Source: an uncultured Pirellula sp.
GTDB taxonomy: Bacteria > Planctomycetota > Planctomycetia > Pirellulales > Pirellulaceae
Reading direction: 5' to 3'
NCBI GenBank assembly: GCA_903892365.1
Contig: CAITIF010000802.1
Coordinates: 1 to 6,327, forward strand
DNA: 6,327 nucleotides
Shown here: positions 1-5,948 of the stretch, in pieces
How the letters are laid out: each line of letters opens with the position of its first letter
How positions within the stretch are numbered: position 1 is the stretch's first letter
Position numbers and translations under genes: made by a program
Notes under the pieces: model-generated
Databases searched by the model: none
What the model was told of the DNA's origin: nothing
What the model saw: the letters and a program-made list of their open reading frames with translations, nothing else

Positions 1-956
1 CCAACTAAGGACTCAACACTTTTAAAACAATCGTCTGCGCCGAACTTGGTCCCGGGGGGGAAAGGAATCCAATCCAAATCCTCTTCTTTGAGAACATAAC
101 CTTTTGCCAATGGTCGATTCGCCGACACAACCATTTCGGGCAACTGGATGACGGAGCGGAGCGGAATGGACTGCTCCCCATTCGGCCCCTTTATCAAGAA
201 TTGAAATTCCTGTTCACCTTCCCAGGGAGGCTGTCCACCGGCGACGCCGAGTATCTTGGCTCGTTGCGACAAAAGCCCTGCATACTCGCTTGGAACTATT
301 ACTTTGACGATCCAGCGGCCGTTGGAGTTGGTCTTGGTTTTCAAATAATTCGAAATCGCTTCGCTTGCAAATCGCTCAGCAACCGAAAGGGTCACGGGCG
401 TCGTGAAGGGAGCGGTGAACCTTGTACGATCCACAGGGGAGGACTTGGCGGAATCCTCGGCGGTGCCTACCTGAGTGTATTGAGCTTGATGGATGACCGG
501 TATTTCTGCTGAAGAGTTCATCGCTCCCTTTGGCTCATTCAAGTCGAGTTTCCTCGCGCGGACACCTTCGACTCGATGCACTTCGCACTCGTTCGAACCC
601 CTCCAACGAATGGCCTCCGATGCTAAACCTCGCAGTTGAAGCATCTTTTCGATCGATGAGCGCGACCAAGTCTGTTTACTGCCCATGCTCGGAGCAGGAG
701 CCAGCGGCAAGTCTGCTATTTGGTGTACGATAGCGTCAGAACCTTGCAGCTCGACCATATCCGATAGAAGCAATACATTGGATGGACAGTCCGCTTTTGC
801 TTTCAATGTAACTGTTACCGAGGACGCTCGCGATGGGACGGGACTATCGGCCCAGACGAACTGCCCCAAAGATAACGCGCTCCAAAAAGCAACAACCGCT
901 ACGACGCAACAATCTACGAAACGAAACCAAATGCGGGACTTCCATGTTTCTAACAT
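1..956 (-). CDS. flgA: Flagellar P-ring assembly chaperone FlgA, C-terminus cut by window edge
   Basis: Exported periplasmic chaperone needed for assembly of FlgI into the P ring around the flagellar rod. The minus-strand frame stays open from here to the window edge, giving 318 complete codons. From the chosen ATG the protein has a signal peptide: a basic start (WKSRIWFR), a hydrophobic core at about residues 14-33 and a likely cut after VWA (36). A beta-rich N-terminal FlgA part follows (about 46-135). An SAF domain begins near residue 275, with VVSANRPLAKGYVLKEEDL followed by DWIPF, which is the FlgA hallmark; the rest is off the window. ATG 956 is chosen because GGAAG sits 8 nt upstream. 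In-frame ATGs at 977 and 971 lie closer to the flgG stop but lack an SD. It follows flgG by 27 nt, so it is probably in the same operon. The protein is long for FlgA (usually about 220-250 aa) because of a polar, low-conservation-looking stretch at about 138-185. Confidence 0.86.
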   Translation of the reverse strand, partial: MLETWKSRIWFRFVDCCVVAVVAFWSALSLGQFVWADSPVPSRASSVTVTLKAKADCPSNVLLLSDMVELQGSDAIVHQIADLPLAPAPSMGSKQTWSRSSIEKMLQLRGLASEAIRWRGSNECEVHRVEGVRARKLDLNEPKGAMNSSAEIPVIHQAQYTQVGTAEDSAKSSPVDRTRFTAPFTTPVTLSVAERFASEAISNYLKTKTNSNGRWIVKVIVPSEYAGLLSQRAKILGVAGGQPPWEGEQEFQFLIKGPNGEQSIPLRSVIQLPEMVVSANRPLAKGYVLKEEDLDWIPFPPGTKFGADDCFKSVESLV

Positions 957-983
957 GCGATGAGCTTCCATGTTCATTTACGT

Positions 984-1790
984 CTAACCGCGTCGGAGAT
1001 TCGAAATCTGCTGGAGAATTTGGTCGCCAGCTTGAATCGCTTGCGAATTCAGTTCGAAGCCGCGTTGCGTGGTGATCAAGTCGATCATTTCTCGAACAGG
1101 CTCGACATTGGATTTTTCTAGCGAGCCCTGCCGTATAATGCCAAGTCCTTGCAATCCAGGCTGCCCCGGTTGGACCTGGCCACTTGCATCGGTTGCTTGG
1201 TACAGATTTTCTCCGACTTTAAGCAAGCCATCGGGATTAATGAAAGAAGCCATCTGGATCTCGCCCACCTGATTCAGCTGAGTCTGTCCAACCTGACGCA
1301 CCATAACCTGACCGTTAGGATTGATTACCACGTTCATTGCGTCTGGCGGTATGGTAATCGCGGGCTCTAGCAGTCTGCCGGTTTGGGCTGACCCTATTAC
1401 CAACTGGCCGTTTGCATTAATGTCAAGATTGCCGCTACGTGTATACATGAACGAATTGGAAACAGGGTCATTCACCTGCAAGAACCCATTCCCTTCGATC
1501 GCAACGTCCAAATTGCGACCTGTTTGTTCGATCGTTCCTTGCTGAAAATCTTTTTGCGTACTTTGAACGCGAGTCCCCAAACCAACTTCGACACCGACAG
1601 GAGTTGGATTCTGCTGGGAATCTTGAATGCCGGGGTAAACTTCGTGTTTATAGAGTAGATCTTCAAAATTGGCGCGGTCACGCTTGAACGCAGTGGTATT
1701 CATGTTGGCCAAATTATTGGCGATCACGTCCAACTTGGTTTGCATGGCATCCATGCCGGTCGCCGCGGTGTAGAGAGTTTGAACGCTCAT
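984..1790 (-). CDS. flgG: Flagellar basal-body distal rod protein FlgG
   Basis: Structural protein of the distal rod, the driveshaft through the P and L rings, exported by the flagellar type III system without a cleaved signal. It has 268 residues, close to the usual 260. The N-terminal flagellar rod domain is at residues 5-35 (LYTAATGMDAMQTKLD, then VIANNLANMNTTAFKR). The FlgG-specific segment FEDLLYKHEVYPG (42-54) follows, then VGLGTRV (69-75), the conserved core VAIEGNGFLQV (96-106), the YTRSGNLDINANGQLV turn (116-131), EPAITIP (142-148) and GENLYQAT (193-200). The C-terminal rod/hook domain is at about 217-266 (GSLEKSNVEPVREMIDLIT, then QRGFELNSQAI). GAAGGGA (1799-1805) lies 8 nt before the ATG. 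It sits 71 bp after flgF and just before flgA, a classical flagellar order. Separation from FlgF rests on the FEDLLY/YPG segment and the length. Confidence 0.95.
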   Translation of the reverse strand: MSVQTLYTAATGMDAMQTKLDVIANNLANMNTTAFKRDRANFEDLLYKHEVYPGIQDSQQNPTPVGVEVGLGTRVQSTQKDFQQGTIEQTGRNLDVAIEGNGFLQVNDPVSNSFMYTRSGNLDINANGQLVIGSAQTGRLLEPAITIPPDAMNVVINPNGQVMVRQVGQTQLNQVGEIQMASFINPDGLLKVGENLYQATDASGQVQPGQPGLQGLGIIRQGSLEKSNVEPVREMIDLITTQRGFELNSQAIQAGDQILQQISNLRRG

Positions 1791-1861
1791 CTATTGTGTC
1801 CCTTCACAGATTGCAAGATCGGTAATGAATTGTTTTTGACTGGAAAAAGTGTTTTCAATGC

Positions 1862-2617
1862 TTACGAATCTCGAAGCATTCGCCCTATCAGGTTGCCTGA
1901 CGCTTGGTCTTGATGTTGAATCAGCCGTAAATTGGATTCATACGCTCGAGTTGCTTCGATCAATTCCATCATGGCCGAGGTCGGATTCACGGCGGACTTT
2001 TCTAGCTGACCACTTGCGATGGAGCGTTCTCGCGGGGGGACCGGCTGGGGAGGTGTAAGTGGCTTAAAGAGATTGTCTCCAGCCCTTGCCAAGTCACCAA
2101 GTGATTCCGGCCGAGCCAACATCAAAGACAGGCTGGCGCCATTCTGCTGAATCGTCCCGTTTTGATTGACGTCGTAGCGAGCTGAAGGATCGATCGTGAT
2201 CGGGTTACCATCCACACCCAAAACGAAATCCCCGTTGGTATTAGTCAACTGGCCAGTTGCATTAAAAAGAAATCCGCCAGCTCGCGTGAGAAATTGTTCT
2301 TCGCCCCGCTGAACTACGAAAAAGCTCTTATCATCCGTGATGGCAAAATCGGTTTTGTTACCAGTTGTTTCAATTGGCCCCATGTCGAACATGGTTTGAG
2401 TCGGTTGGATTTTGGCGCCACCGCCGATATCTGCTAGCGTACCAGAACCGGCAGATATATCGCCGTCCTCAATGGACTGACTGTGCCGAGCCTGAACGAT
2501 AGCCAGAGAAGGTTTGAAGCCTGGTGTATTGATGTTAGCTAGGTTATTGCTCAGCACTTCCAAGCGATGGTTTTGGACGTGCGCTCCCGAAGCAGACAAG
2601 TAGGAACCGTATGGCAT
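1862..2617 (-). CDS. flgF: Flagellar basal-body rod protein FlgF
   Basis: Rod component of the flagellar basal body, in the FlgE/F/G family. It has 251 residues, typical of FlgF. The N-terminal rod domain is at about residues 5-36, with the SNNLANINTPGFK motif (23-35). The central part has the FAITDDKSFFVVQ segment (91-103), equivalent to the VAIxGxGFF block, then FLTRAGGFLFNATGQL (109-124) and GDNLFKP (180-186). The C-terminal domain is at about 200-246 (ASGQLEKSAVNPTSAMMELI, then EATRAYESN). The assignment to FlgF rather than FlgG rests on its place before a clear flgG, the absence of the FlgG FEDLLY/YPG segment, and its more diverged N-terminus and core. GGGAG (2626-2630) lies 8 nt before the ATG. 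It is the first gene of the minus-strand operon, and its 71-bp gap to flgG shows no strong terminator. A remote alternative is a generic FlgE/FlgG-family protein. Confidence 0.88.
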   Translation of the reverse strand: MPYGSYLSASGAHVQNHRLEVLSNNLANINTPGFKPSLAIVQARHSQSIEDGDISAGSGTLADIGGGAKIQPTQTMFDMGPIETTGNKTDFAITDDKSFFVVQRGEEQFLTRAGGFLFNATGQLTNTNGDFVLGVDGNPITIDPSARYDVNQNGTIQQNGASLSLMLARPESLGDLARAGDNLFKPLTPPQPVPPRERSIASGQLEKSAVNPTSAMMELIEATRAYESNLRLIQHQDQASGNLIGRMLRDS

Positions 2618-2671
2618 GAGAAAATCTCCCGATAACGAACACCGAACACGAGGGACTCTAGCGGTTGCAAA

Positions 2672-2698
2672 ACATCGGCGAAATGTCAGTTTTTTGTA
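2672..2698 (-). promoter_or_regulatory. Possible sigma-28 (FliA)-type promoter for the flgF operon
   Basis: On the minus strand, TACAAAAA (2691-2698) is followed by 11 nt and then GCCGATGT (2672-2679). The sigma-28 consensus is TAAAGTTT-N11-GCCGATAA. The -10 matches at GCCGAT, the -35 core matches at three of four TAAA positions, and the spacing is exact. Transcription would begin near 2665, leaving a leader of about 48 nt that holds the flgF SD. An alternative housekeeping reading uses TTTACA (2695-2700) as -35, but no good -10 lies 17 nt downstream. A single site matched by eye may be chance. Confidence 0.35.
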
Positions 2699-2972
2699 AA
2701 GAGTTTGGCTAATCCCCCCAGAGCGCCCAACCGATTCAAAAAGTCTTTAGGAGCTTTTGCGATGCGACACATTTTGCTCACGGCAAGAGCCCCAACGGTT
2801 GACATGACGCCGGAGAGGGACAGGTGGCGTTTCGGATGACGTGCATAAAGCATCGATCGCGGCAAGCTTCAGCAGCTCAAGGATTTCTCCAGCTGGAGCG
2901 GGAAATCAACGGGGCAAGTGGACGAGCATCGTCGATTGCGACGGGCCTCATTCCCTTAACGCATACTTAATG

Positions 2973-3086
2973 TAAAGCATGCGAGCTTTATTGCACTTGC
3001 CGCTCAACTTGCATGCGATTTTGTTGAGATTGCGTAAAGATTTGGCAAGCGGACTTTCGCAATACTAATGCAAGGAAACTTGCATT
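2973..3086. repeat. Cluster of four adjacent inverted repeats upstream of amt (candidate activator sites)
   Basis: Four dyads lie almost back to back. They are TAAAGC/GCTTTA (2973-2990, 6-nt loop), CTCAAC/GTTGAG (3003-3028, 14-nt loop), ATTGCG-T-AAAG/CTTTCGCAAT (3029-3063, one bulged T), and the perfect AATGCAAG-GAAA-CTTGCATT (3067-3086). Direct repeats run through them: AACTTGCAT at 3006-3014 and 3077-3085, and GCATGCGA at 2977-2984 and 3011-3018. The last dyad has the form TGCA-N8-TGCA, one base shorter than the NtrC consensus form (TGCA-N9-TGCA). It is centred about 114 bp before the start site predicted from the sigma-54 promoter, a normal enhancer distance. The series could instead be a folded RNA or an operator. 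Confidence 0.55.
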
Positions 3087-3108
3087 CTATTCGCATCTTT
3101 TTTATTAA
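3080..3108 (+). promoter_or_regulatory. Possible weak sigma-70-type promoter for amt
   Basis: TTGCAT (3080-3085) and TATTAA (3103-3108) each match four of six consensus positions and are separated by 17 nt. The -35 would lie in the right arm of the perfect dyad at 3067-3086, so a factor bound to the dyad could block it. The sigma-54 site downstream is a better match, so this may be a second basal promoter or chance in an AT-rich stretch. Confidence 0.2.
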
Positions 3109-3164
3109 TTTCCGTTAGGCTTTTCATTGAGTCGCGGCATTCCACCCCGGCATCCGCTCTAGAT

Positions 3165-3180
3165 TGGCCTGGCGTTTGCT
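3165..3180 (+). promoter_or_regulatory. Sigma-54 (RpoN) promoter for amt
   Basis: TGGCCTGGCGTTTGCT matches the sigma-54 consensus TGGCACG-N4-TTGCW. The TGGC element (-24 GG at 3166-3167), the TTGC element (-12 GC at 3178-3179) and the spacing between them are all exact; only the AC after TGGC differs. The flanking A-x-A-T upstream also fits. Transcription is predicted to begin near 3190, giving a leader of about 92 nt before the amt ATG. Sigma-54 with NtrC-type activators is the common control of ammonium transporter genes, which supports the call. Confidence 0.62.
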
Positions 3181-3282
3181 AGCTGTCGCTCTTAGAACAA
3201 CAGTGCGCAATCTCTCCGCACCTGTGTTTGGCTACCCAGAGCAAACTGATTGAGAGACAGAAACTTCAGGCGGAGTTACCTA

Positions 3283-4764
3283 ATGATTCGAACGGCGTTT
3301 TATTCCTTTTTCTTATTGGCAATGTTGTGTTCGGGCTTAGTAGCCCAAGAAGCAGCACCTACGACAGCGTCGGAACCAGCAGCCGCAGAACCGGCGGCGG
3401 TGGAACCTCAGACTCCAGCGGGCGTTGGTTCCTCGATGGCCCCAGCAGATCCGGTTACCCCCGCGGCGGCCCCTGTTGCTCCGGGAACCAACGGAGACCA
3501 AGCGTGGATGCTTACCTGCTGTGCTTTGGTTTTGTTGATGACTCCAGGCCTTGCATTTTTCTACGGCGGGCTAGTGGGACGCAAGAACATTTTGAGTGTT
3601 CTGATGCAATGCTTTTTGTGCATGGGCGTTGTTAGTATTTTATGGGTTGTAGTCGGTTTTAGCATGGCATTCTCTGGTGATGATGTCGGCTTTGGTGGAT
3701 TCATGGGAAATCCGATGACGCACTTGATGTTGAAGGACATCAGTTTCACCGACGTTTGGCAACCAGTCCCTACCTACAACACACAGATCAGCGAACAGAC
3801 CTTCATGGCGTTTCAGATGATGTTCGCGATCATCACGCCAGCGCTGATCATTGGTGCTTTTGCTGAAAGAATGAAGTTCGTCGCCTTCATGGTATTCTTA
3901 CCAGTATGGTGTTTGGTAGTTTATTGCCCAGTTGCTCACTGGGTATGGTATGGCCCAACTGGATTCTTTGGACTGGGCGCGTTCAACGAGGGGGCAGTAT
4001 CCGTCGGAGCTCTTGACTTTGCTGGTGGAACCGTGGTTCACATCAATGCAGGAATCGCAGCTCTCGTGTGCTGCATCGTCGTAGGACCTCGACGTGGCTT
4101 TCCAAAGCAAGTAACTGCTCCGCACAACTTGCCTTTCGCAGTTCTTGGGGCTGGTTTGCTGTGGTTTGGTTGGTTCGGTTTCAACGGCGGTAGCGGTTTG
4201 TACGCTGGTGACCAGGCAGTACGTGCCTTTGTTACAACCCACATGGCAGCAGCAACTGCAGGCGTGACCTGGGCACTGATCGAGATGATTCGAAATGGTC
4301 GACCAACGGCTCTAGGAATGATCACCGGTGCTGTTGCTGGTCTGGTTGGTATCACACCAGCTGCCGGTTTCGTTGATGTTGGTTCTGCCATGATCATCGG
4401 CGCAGGAGCGACCATCGTCAGCTACTTCTTTGTTGCGATCGTCAAGCCAATGTTGAAGTACGACGACTCGTTGGACGTATTCGGCGTTCACGGAATGGCT
4501 GGAATCTGGGGTGCGATTGCGACGGGGATATTCGCAATCAAGGGTTTCGGCTACGAGACCAATGGCGGCTTGATTGAAGGAAATTCGTATCAAGTGTTCC
4601 TACAAGCAAAAGCGGTTCTCTACACTGTGGTTTATTCCGGTGTTGTATCGTTTGTCCTGCTAAAGCTGATCGACTTTACAATTGGTCTTCGAGTGAGCGA
4701 AGACGGCGAAAAGATGGGCTTGGATTTGACCGACCACGCCGAGACCGCTTACACGATCTCCTAG
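3283..4764 (+). CDS. amt: Ammonium transporter, Amt/MEP/Rh family
   Basis: Inner-membrane ammonium channel for scavenging NH4+/NH3. The 493 residues begin with a signal peptide (hydrophobic at about 4-20, likely cut near VAQ 20-22). A roughly 50-residue Ala/Pro/Glu linker (23-71) and an 11-helix Amt domain (about 73-470) follow. The family signature DFAGGTVVHINAG spans 245-257. Residues equivalent to E. coli AmtB pore sites are present: Phe gate F177/F181 (F103/F107), W222 (W148), D245 (D160), H253 (H168), W297/F300/S304 (W212/F215/S219) and H403 (H318). The tail GLRVSEDGEKMGLDLTDHAE-TAY keeps the conserved C-terminal form through which GlnK-type PII proteins act; no glnK lies in the window. 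ATG 3283 is chosen for its SD GGCGGAG (3269-3275, 7 nt away) and because the signal peptide starts there; an in-frame TTG at 3250 lacks these. The linker makes it longer than AmtB (about 430). Expression probably depends on sigma-54. Confidence 0.96.
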   Translation: MIRTAFYSFFLLAMLCSGLVAQEAAPTTASEPAAAEPAAVEPQTPAGVGSSMAPADPVTPAAAPVAPGTNGDQAWMLTCCALVLLMTPGLAFFYGGLVGRKNILSVLMQCFLCMGVVSILWVVVGFSMAFSGDDVGFGGFMGNPMTHLMLKDISFTDVWQPVPTYNTQISEQTFMAFQMMFAIITPALIIGAFAERMKFVAFMVFLPVWCLVVYCPVAHWVWYGPTGFFGLGAFNEGAVSVGALDFAGGTVVHINAGIAALVCCIVVGPRRGFPKQVTAPHNLPFAVLGAGLLWFGWFGFNGGSGLYAGDQAVRAFVTTHMAAATAGVTWALIEMIRNGRPTALGMITGAVAGLVGITPAAGFVDVGSAMIIGAGATIVSYFFVAIVKPMLKYDDSLDVFGVHGMAGIWGAIATGIFAIKGFGYETNGGLIEGNSYQVFLQAKAVLYTVVYSGVVSFVLLKLIDFTIGLRVSEDGEKMGLDLTDHAETAYTIS

Positions 4765-4769
4765 TGGAT

Positions 4770-4789
4770 CTCCGCTGTTTTCAGTGGAG
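4770..4789 (+). other. Hairpin just after the amt stop codon
   Basis: CTCCGCTG-TTTT-CAGTGGAG forms an 8-bp stem with one G-U pair and a four-T loop, six nt after the amt stop. It is not followed by a T-tract on the plus strand, so it is not itself a terminator. It may stabilise the amt mRNA 3' end. The true terminator lies 10 nt further on. Confidence 0.4.
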
Positions 4790-4799
4790 CAAAAACAAG

Positions 4800-4829
4800 A
4801 AGAGCTCGGCAATTCGCCGAGCTCTTTTT
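4800..4829 (+). terminator. Rho-independent terminator of amt, possibly bidirectional
   Basis: A perfect 11-bp GC-rich stem, AAGAGCTCGGC (4800-4810) with GCCGAGCTCTT (4816-4826), closes a five-base AATTC loop and runs into TTTTT (4825-4829). It lies 35 nt after the amt stop and should separate amt from the LRR gene. On the minus strand the stem is followed by a U-rich stretch (TTCTTGTTTTTG), so it could also stop leftward transcription. Confidence 0.93.
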
Positions 4830-5076
4830 CATTAGTGACCTTGTGGAATCAACCATCTCGTCGACGATTCGATCCGCTTCTGCACGTCTGAAAATAACAA
4901 AAATGGCCAGAAACCGATGGCGAAGCCGAGTCCAGCAGAGTCGCAACTTGCAAATCCCAACCATTCATTTGTCACCAAAAGAAAGCTTTCCGGCGTAGTT
5001 GAAAGCCTGGAATTACCGTGGGAGTTCATATAGAGTAGTATTGCGAATTAGCTACCACTCTAGAAAGGTGATTAGG
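4830..5076. other. Intergenic region before the LRR gene
   Basis: No recognised gene lies here. A minus-strand frame of 65 codons (4832-5029) ends right at the amt terminator and has a hydrophobic stretch (GLGFAIGFWPFLLF), but it lacks an SD at its ATG and is unconvincing. The promoter of the LRR gene should be here. TATAGA at 5029-5034 is the best -10 seen, with only a poor -35 (CTGGAA, 5007-5012) 16 nt upstream. Confidence 0.5.
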
Positions 5077-5934
5077 ATGCTTTGTCTCGGCCGTGTGTAT
5101 TTGCTTCGAACCCAAGGTTTATTGGCATTTTCATGCCTGTTTTTCAGCGCTTCGATTGGTTGGGCCCAAGATCTTTTCCCAGACAAAGGACTAGAAGCAG
5201 TCGTTCGGCGCGAGGTTTTTGAGAAGCGATACAATTCGGAGCCGTTAAACGCTGACGATGTAAAAAACATCTCCCAGGTGATTGGCAAAGGGAAAGGGAT
5301 CAAGAGTCTCGAAGGCCTCCAGTATTGCAAGGCCTTGATGAAGTTGGATCTCGAGAACAACGAGATCGCAGACTTGACTCCGATCAAGGATTTGAAACTA
5401 TTGCAATCGATCGACTTGTCTTCCAACAAAATCGAATCTTTGGAAGCACTTGCTGGTCTGGTTCAGTCGCAGTATTTGCAAGTATCCAAGAACGGGATCG
5501 TCGATCTTGGGCCGCTGCGAGGTATGGCCAATTTACGATCGCTTTATGCCGCGGAGAACAAAATCAAATCGATTGAACCAATCGGTGGGCTCCGTAAAAT
5601 GTGGACTCTGCATCTCTCCGGTAATTCTGTGGAAGACTTGGCATCGCTGAACCAGCTCGCAGGACTTGAATCCATCAGTCTTCGAGGCTGCGGGATCAAG
5701 AGCCTTGAGTTTTTAAGAGCATTGAAGCCAAATCTCTTGGTGCTAACCGACAATCCGATCGGCGATTTTGGTCCTTTGGTTGAATCGGTTGAAGCCGACG
5801 TCAAGACAGACAGTCGATTTGCTCCTTATTTGAGACTCTATTTGGATGAAAGCCTACTAAAAGACCCTTCCCACAATGTCTCTATAGAGCGGTTGCGGAC
5901 GGCAGGAGTTCGCATCAACCCTGAAAACAAGTAG
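5077..5934 (+). CDS. Secreted leucine-rich-repeat protein, SDS22/internalin-like repeats
   Basis: Predicted exported protein of 285 residues, with no enzyme domain seen. A signal peptide covers about residues 1-30, with an Arg-containing start, a hydrophobic LLAFSCLFFSASIG and a probable cut after GWA. An N-terminal cap follows (FPDKGLEAVVRREV, 34-47) of the kind that precedes LRRs in internalin-like proteins. Eight consecutive 22-residue repeats then run from about 73 to 236, on the pattern N-x-I-x-x-L-x-x-L-x-x-L-x-x-L-x-x-L-x-L-x-x (for example NEIADLTPIKDLKLLQSIDL, 95-114). The 50-residue tail contains DESLLKDPSHNVSIERL. LRRs of this type form a curved protein-binding surface; the partner is unknown. 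ATG 5077 is chosen because AGAAAGG lies 8 nt upstream and the signal peptide starts there. An in-frame TTG at 4999 would add 26 residues and bury the signal peptide. The next gene starts 14 nt after its stop, suggesting co-transcription. Confidence 0.88.
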   Translation: MLCLGRVYLLRTQGLLAFSCLFFSASIGWAQDLFPDKGLEAVVRREVFEKRYNSEPLNADDVKNISQVIGKGKGIKSLEGLQYCKALMKLDLENNEIADLTPIKDLKLLQSIDLSSNKIESLEALAGLVQSQYLQVSKNGIVDLGPLRGMANLRSLYAAENKIKSIEPIGGLRKMWTLHLSGNSVEDLASLNQLAGLESISLRGCGIKSLEFLRALKPNLLVLTDNPIGDFGPLVESVEADVKTDSRFAPYLRLYLDESLLKDPSHNVSIERLRTAGVRINPENK

Positions 5935-5948
5935 CGAATCCAATCACC

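Larger units (their letters stand above)
2618..3282. other. 665-bp divergent intergenic region between flgF and amt
   Basis: The flgF side holds the flgF leader and the sigma-28-like site. The central part (about 2700-2960) has no convincing gene. It contains a minus-strand frame of 55 codons (2686-2853, with an internal ATG at 2805) lacking an SD, and opposite it a 25-codon plus-strand frame (2762-2839) with AGGAG 8 nt before its ATG. It also contains a perfect 12-bp palindrome CTCCAGCTGGAG (2887-2898) and a small hairpin CGTCG-ATTG-CGACG (2930-2943). The amt side (2973-3282) holds a series of inverted repeats, an AT-rich stretch (about 3086-3130), a sigma-54 promoter and the amt leader. No RNA family was recognised here. 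Confidence 0.8.

Noticed and set aside
201..1075. Several short plus-strand frames
   Set aside because: All are antisense shadows of flgA and flgG, whose minus-strand frames encode recognisable proteins.
1791..1861. Weak hairpin GAAAA-CACT-TTTTC between flgF and flgG as a terminator
   Set aside because: Five A-T-rich pairs without a T-tract would not stop transcription; the operon reading is kept.
3043..3060. TGGCAAG...TCGC as a second sigma-54 promoter
   Set aside because: The GG-GC spacing is three bases too long, which sigma-54 does not tolerate.
3250..3282. TTG start at 3250 for amt
   Set aside because: No SD before it. ATG 3283 has GGCGGAG 7 nt upstream and begins a normal signal peptide.
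2960..3282. Glutamine riboswitch before amt
   Set aside because: The conserved glnA-RNA cores (GUUCA and GGACGGAAGUAGG-like blocks) are not present.
3283..3345. Lipoprotein lipobox at the Cys of the Amt signal peptide
   Set aside because: The residues before Cys16 (A-M-L) do not fit a lipobox, and the protein is a multi-helix membrane protein.
4038..4415. Minus-strand frame of 125 codons inside amt
   Set aside because: It lies fully antisense to a strongly conserved transporter and has no SD or recognisable domain.
4761..4964. Minus-strand frame of 67 codons
   Set aside because: It runs through the amt terminator hairpin and into the amt stop, so it is a chance frame.
4999..5076. TTG start at 4999 giving a 311-aa LRR protein
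   Set aside because: The added 26 residues would bury the signal peptide, and ATG 5077 has a well-placed AGAAAGG.
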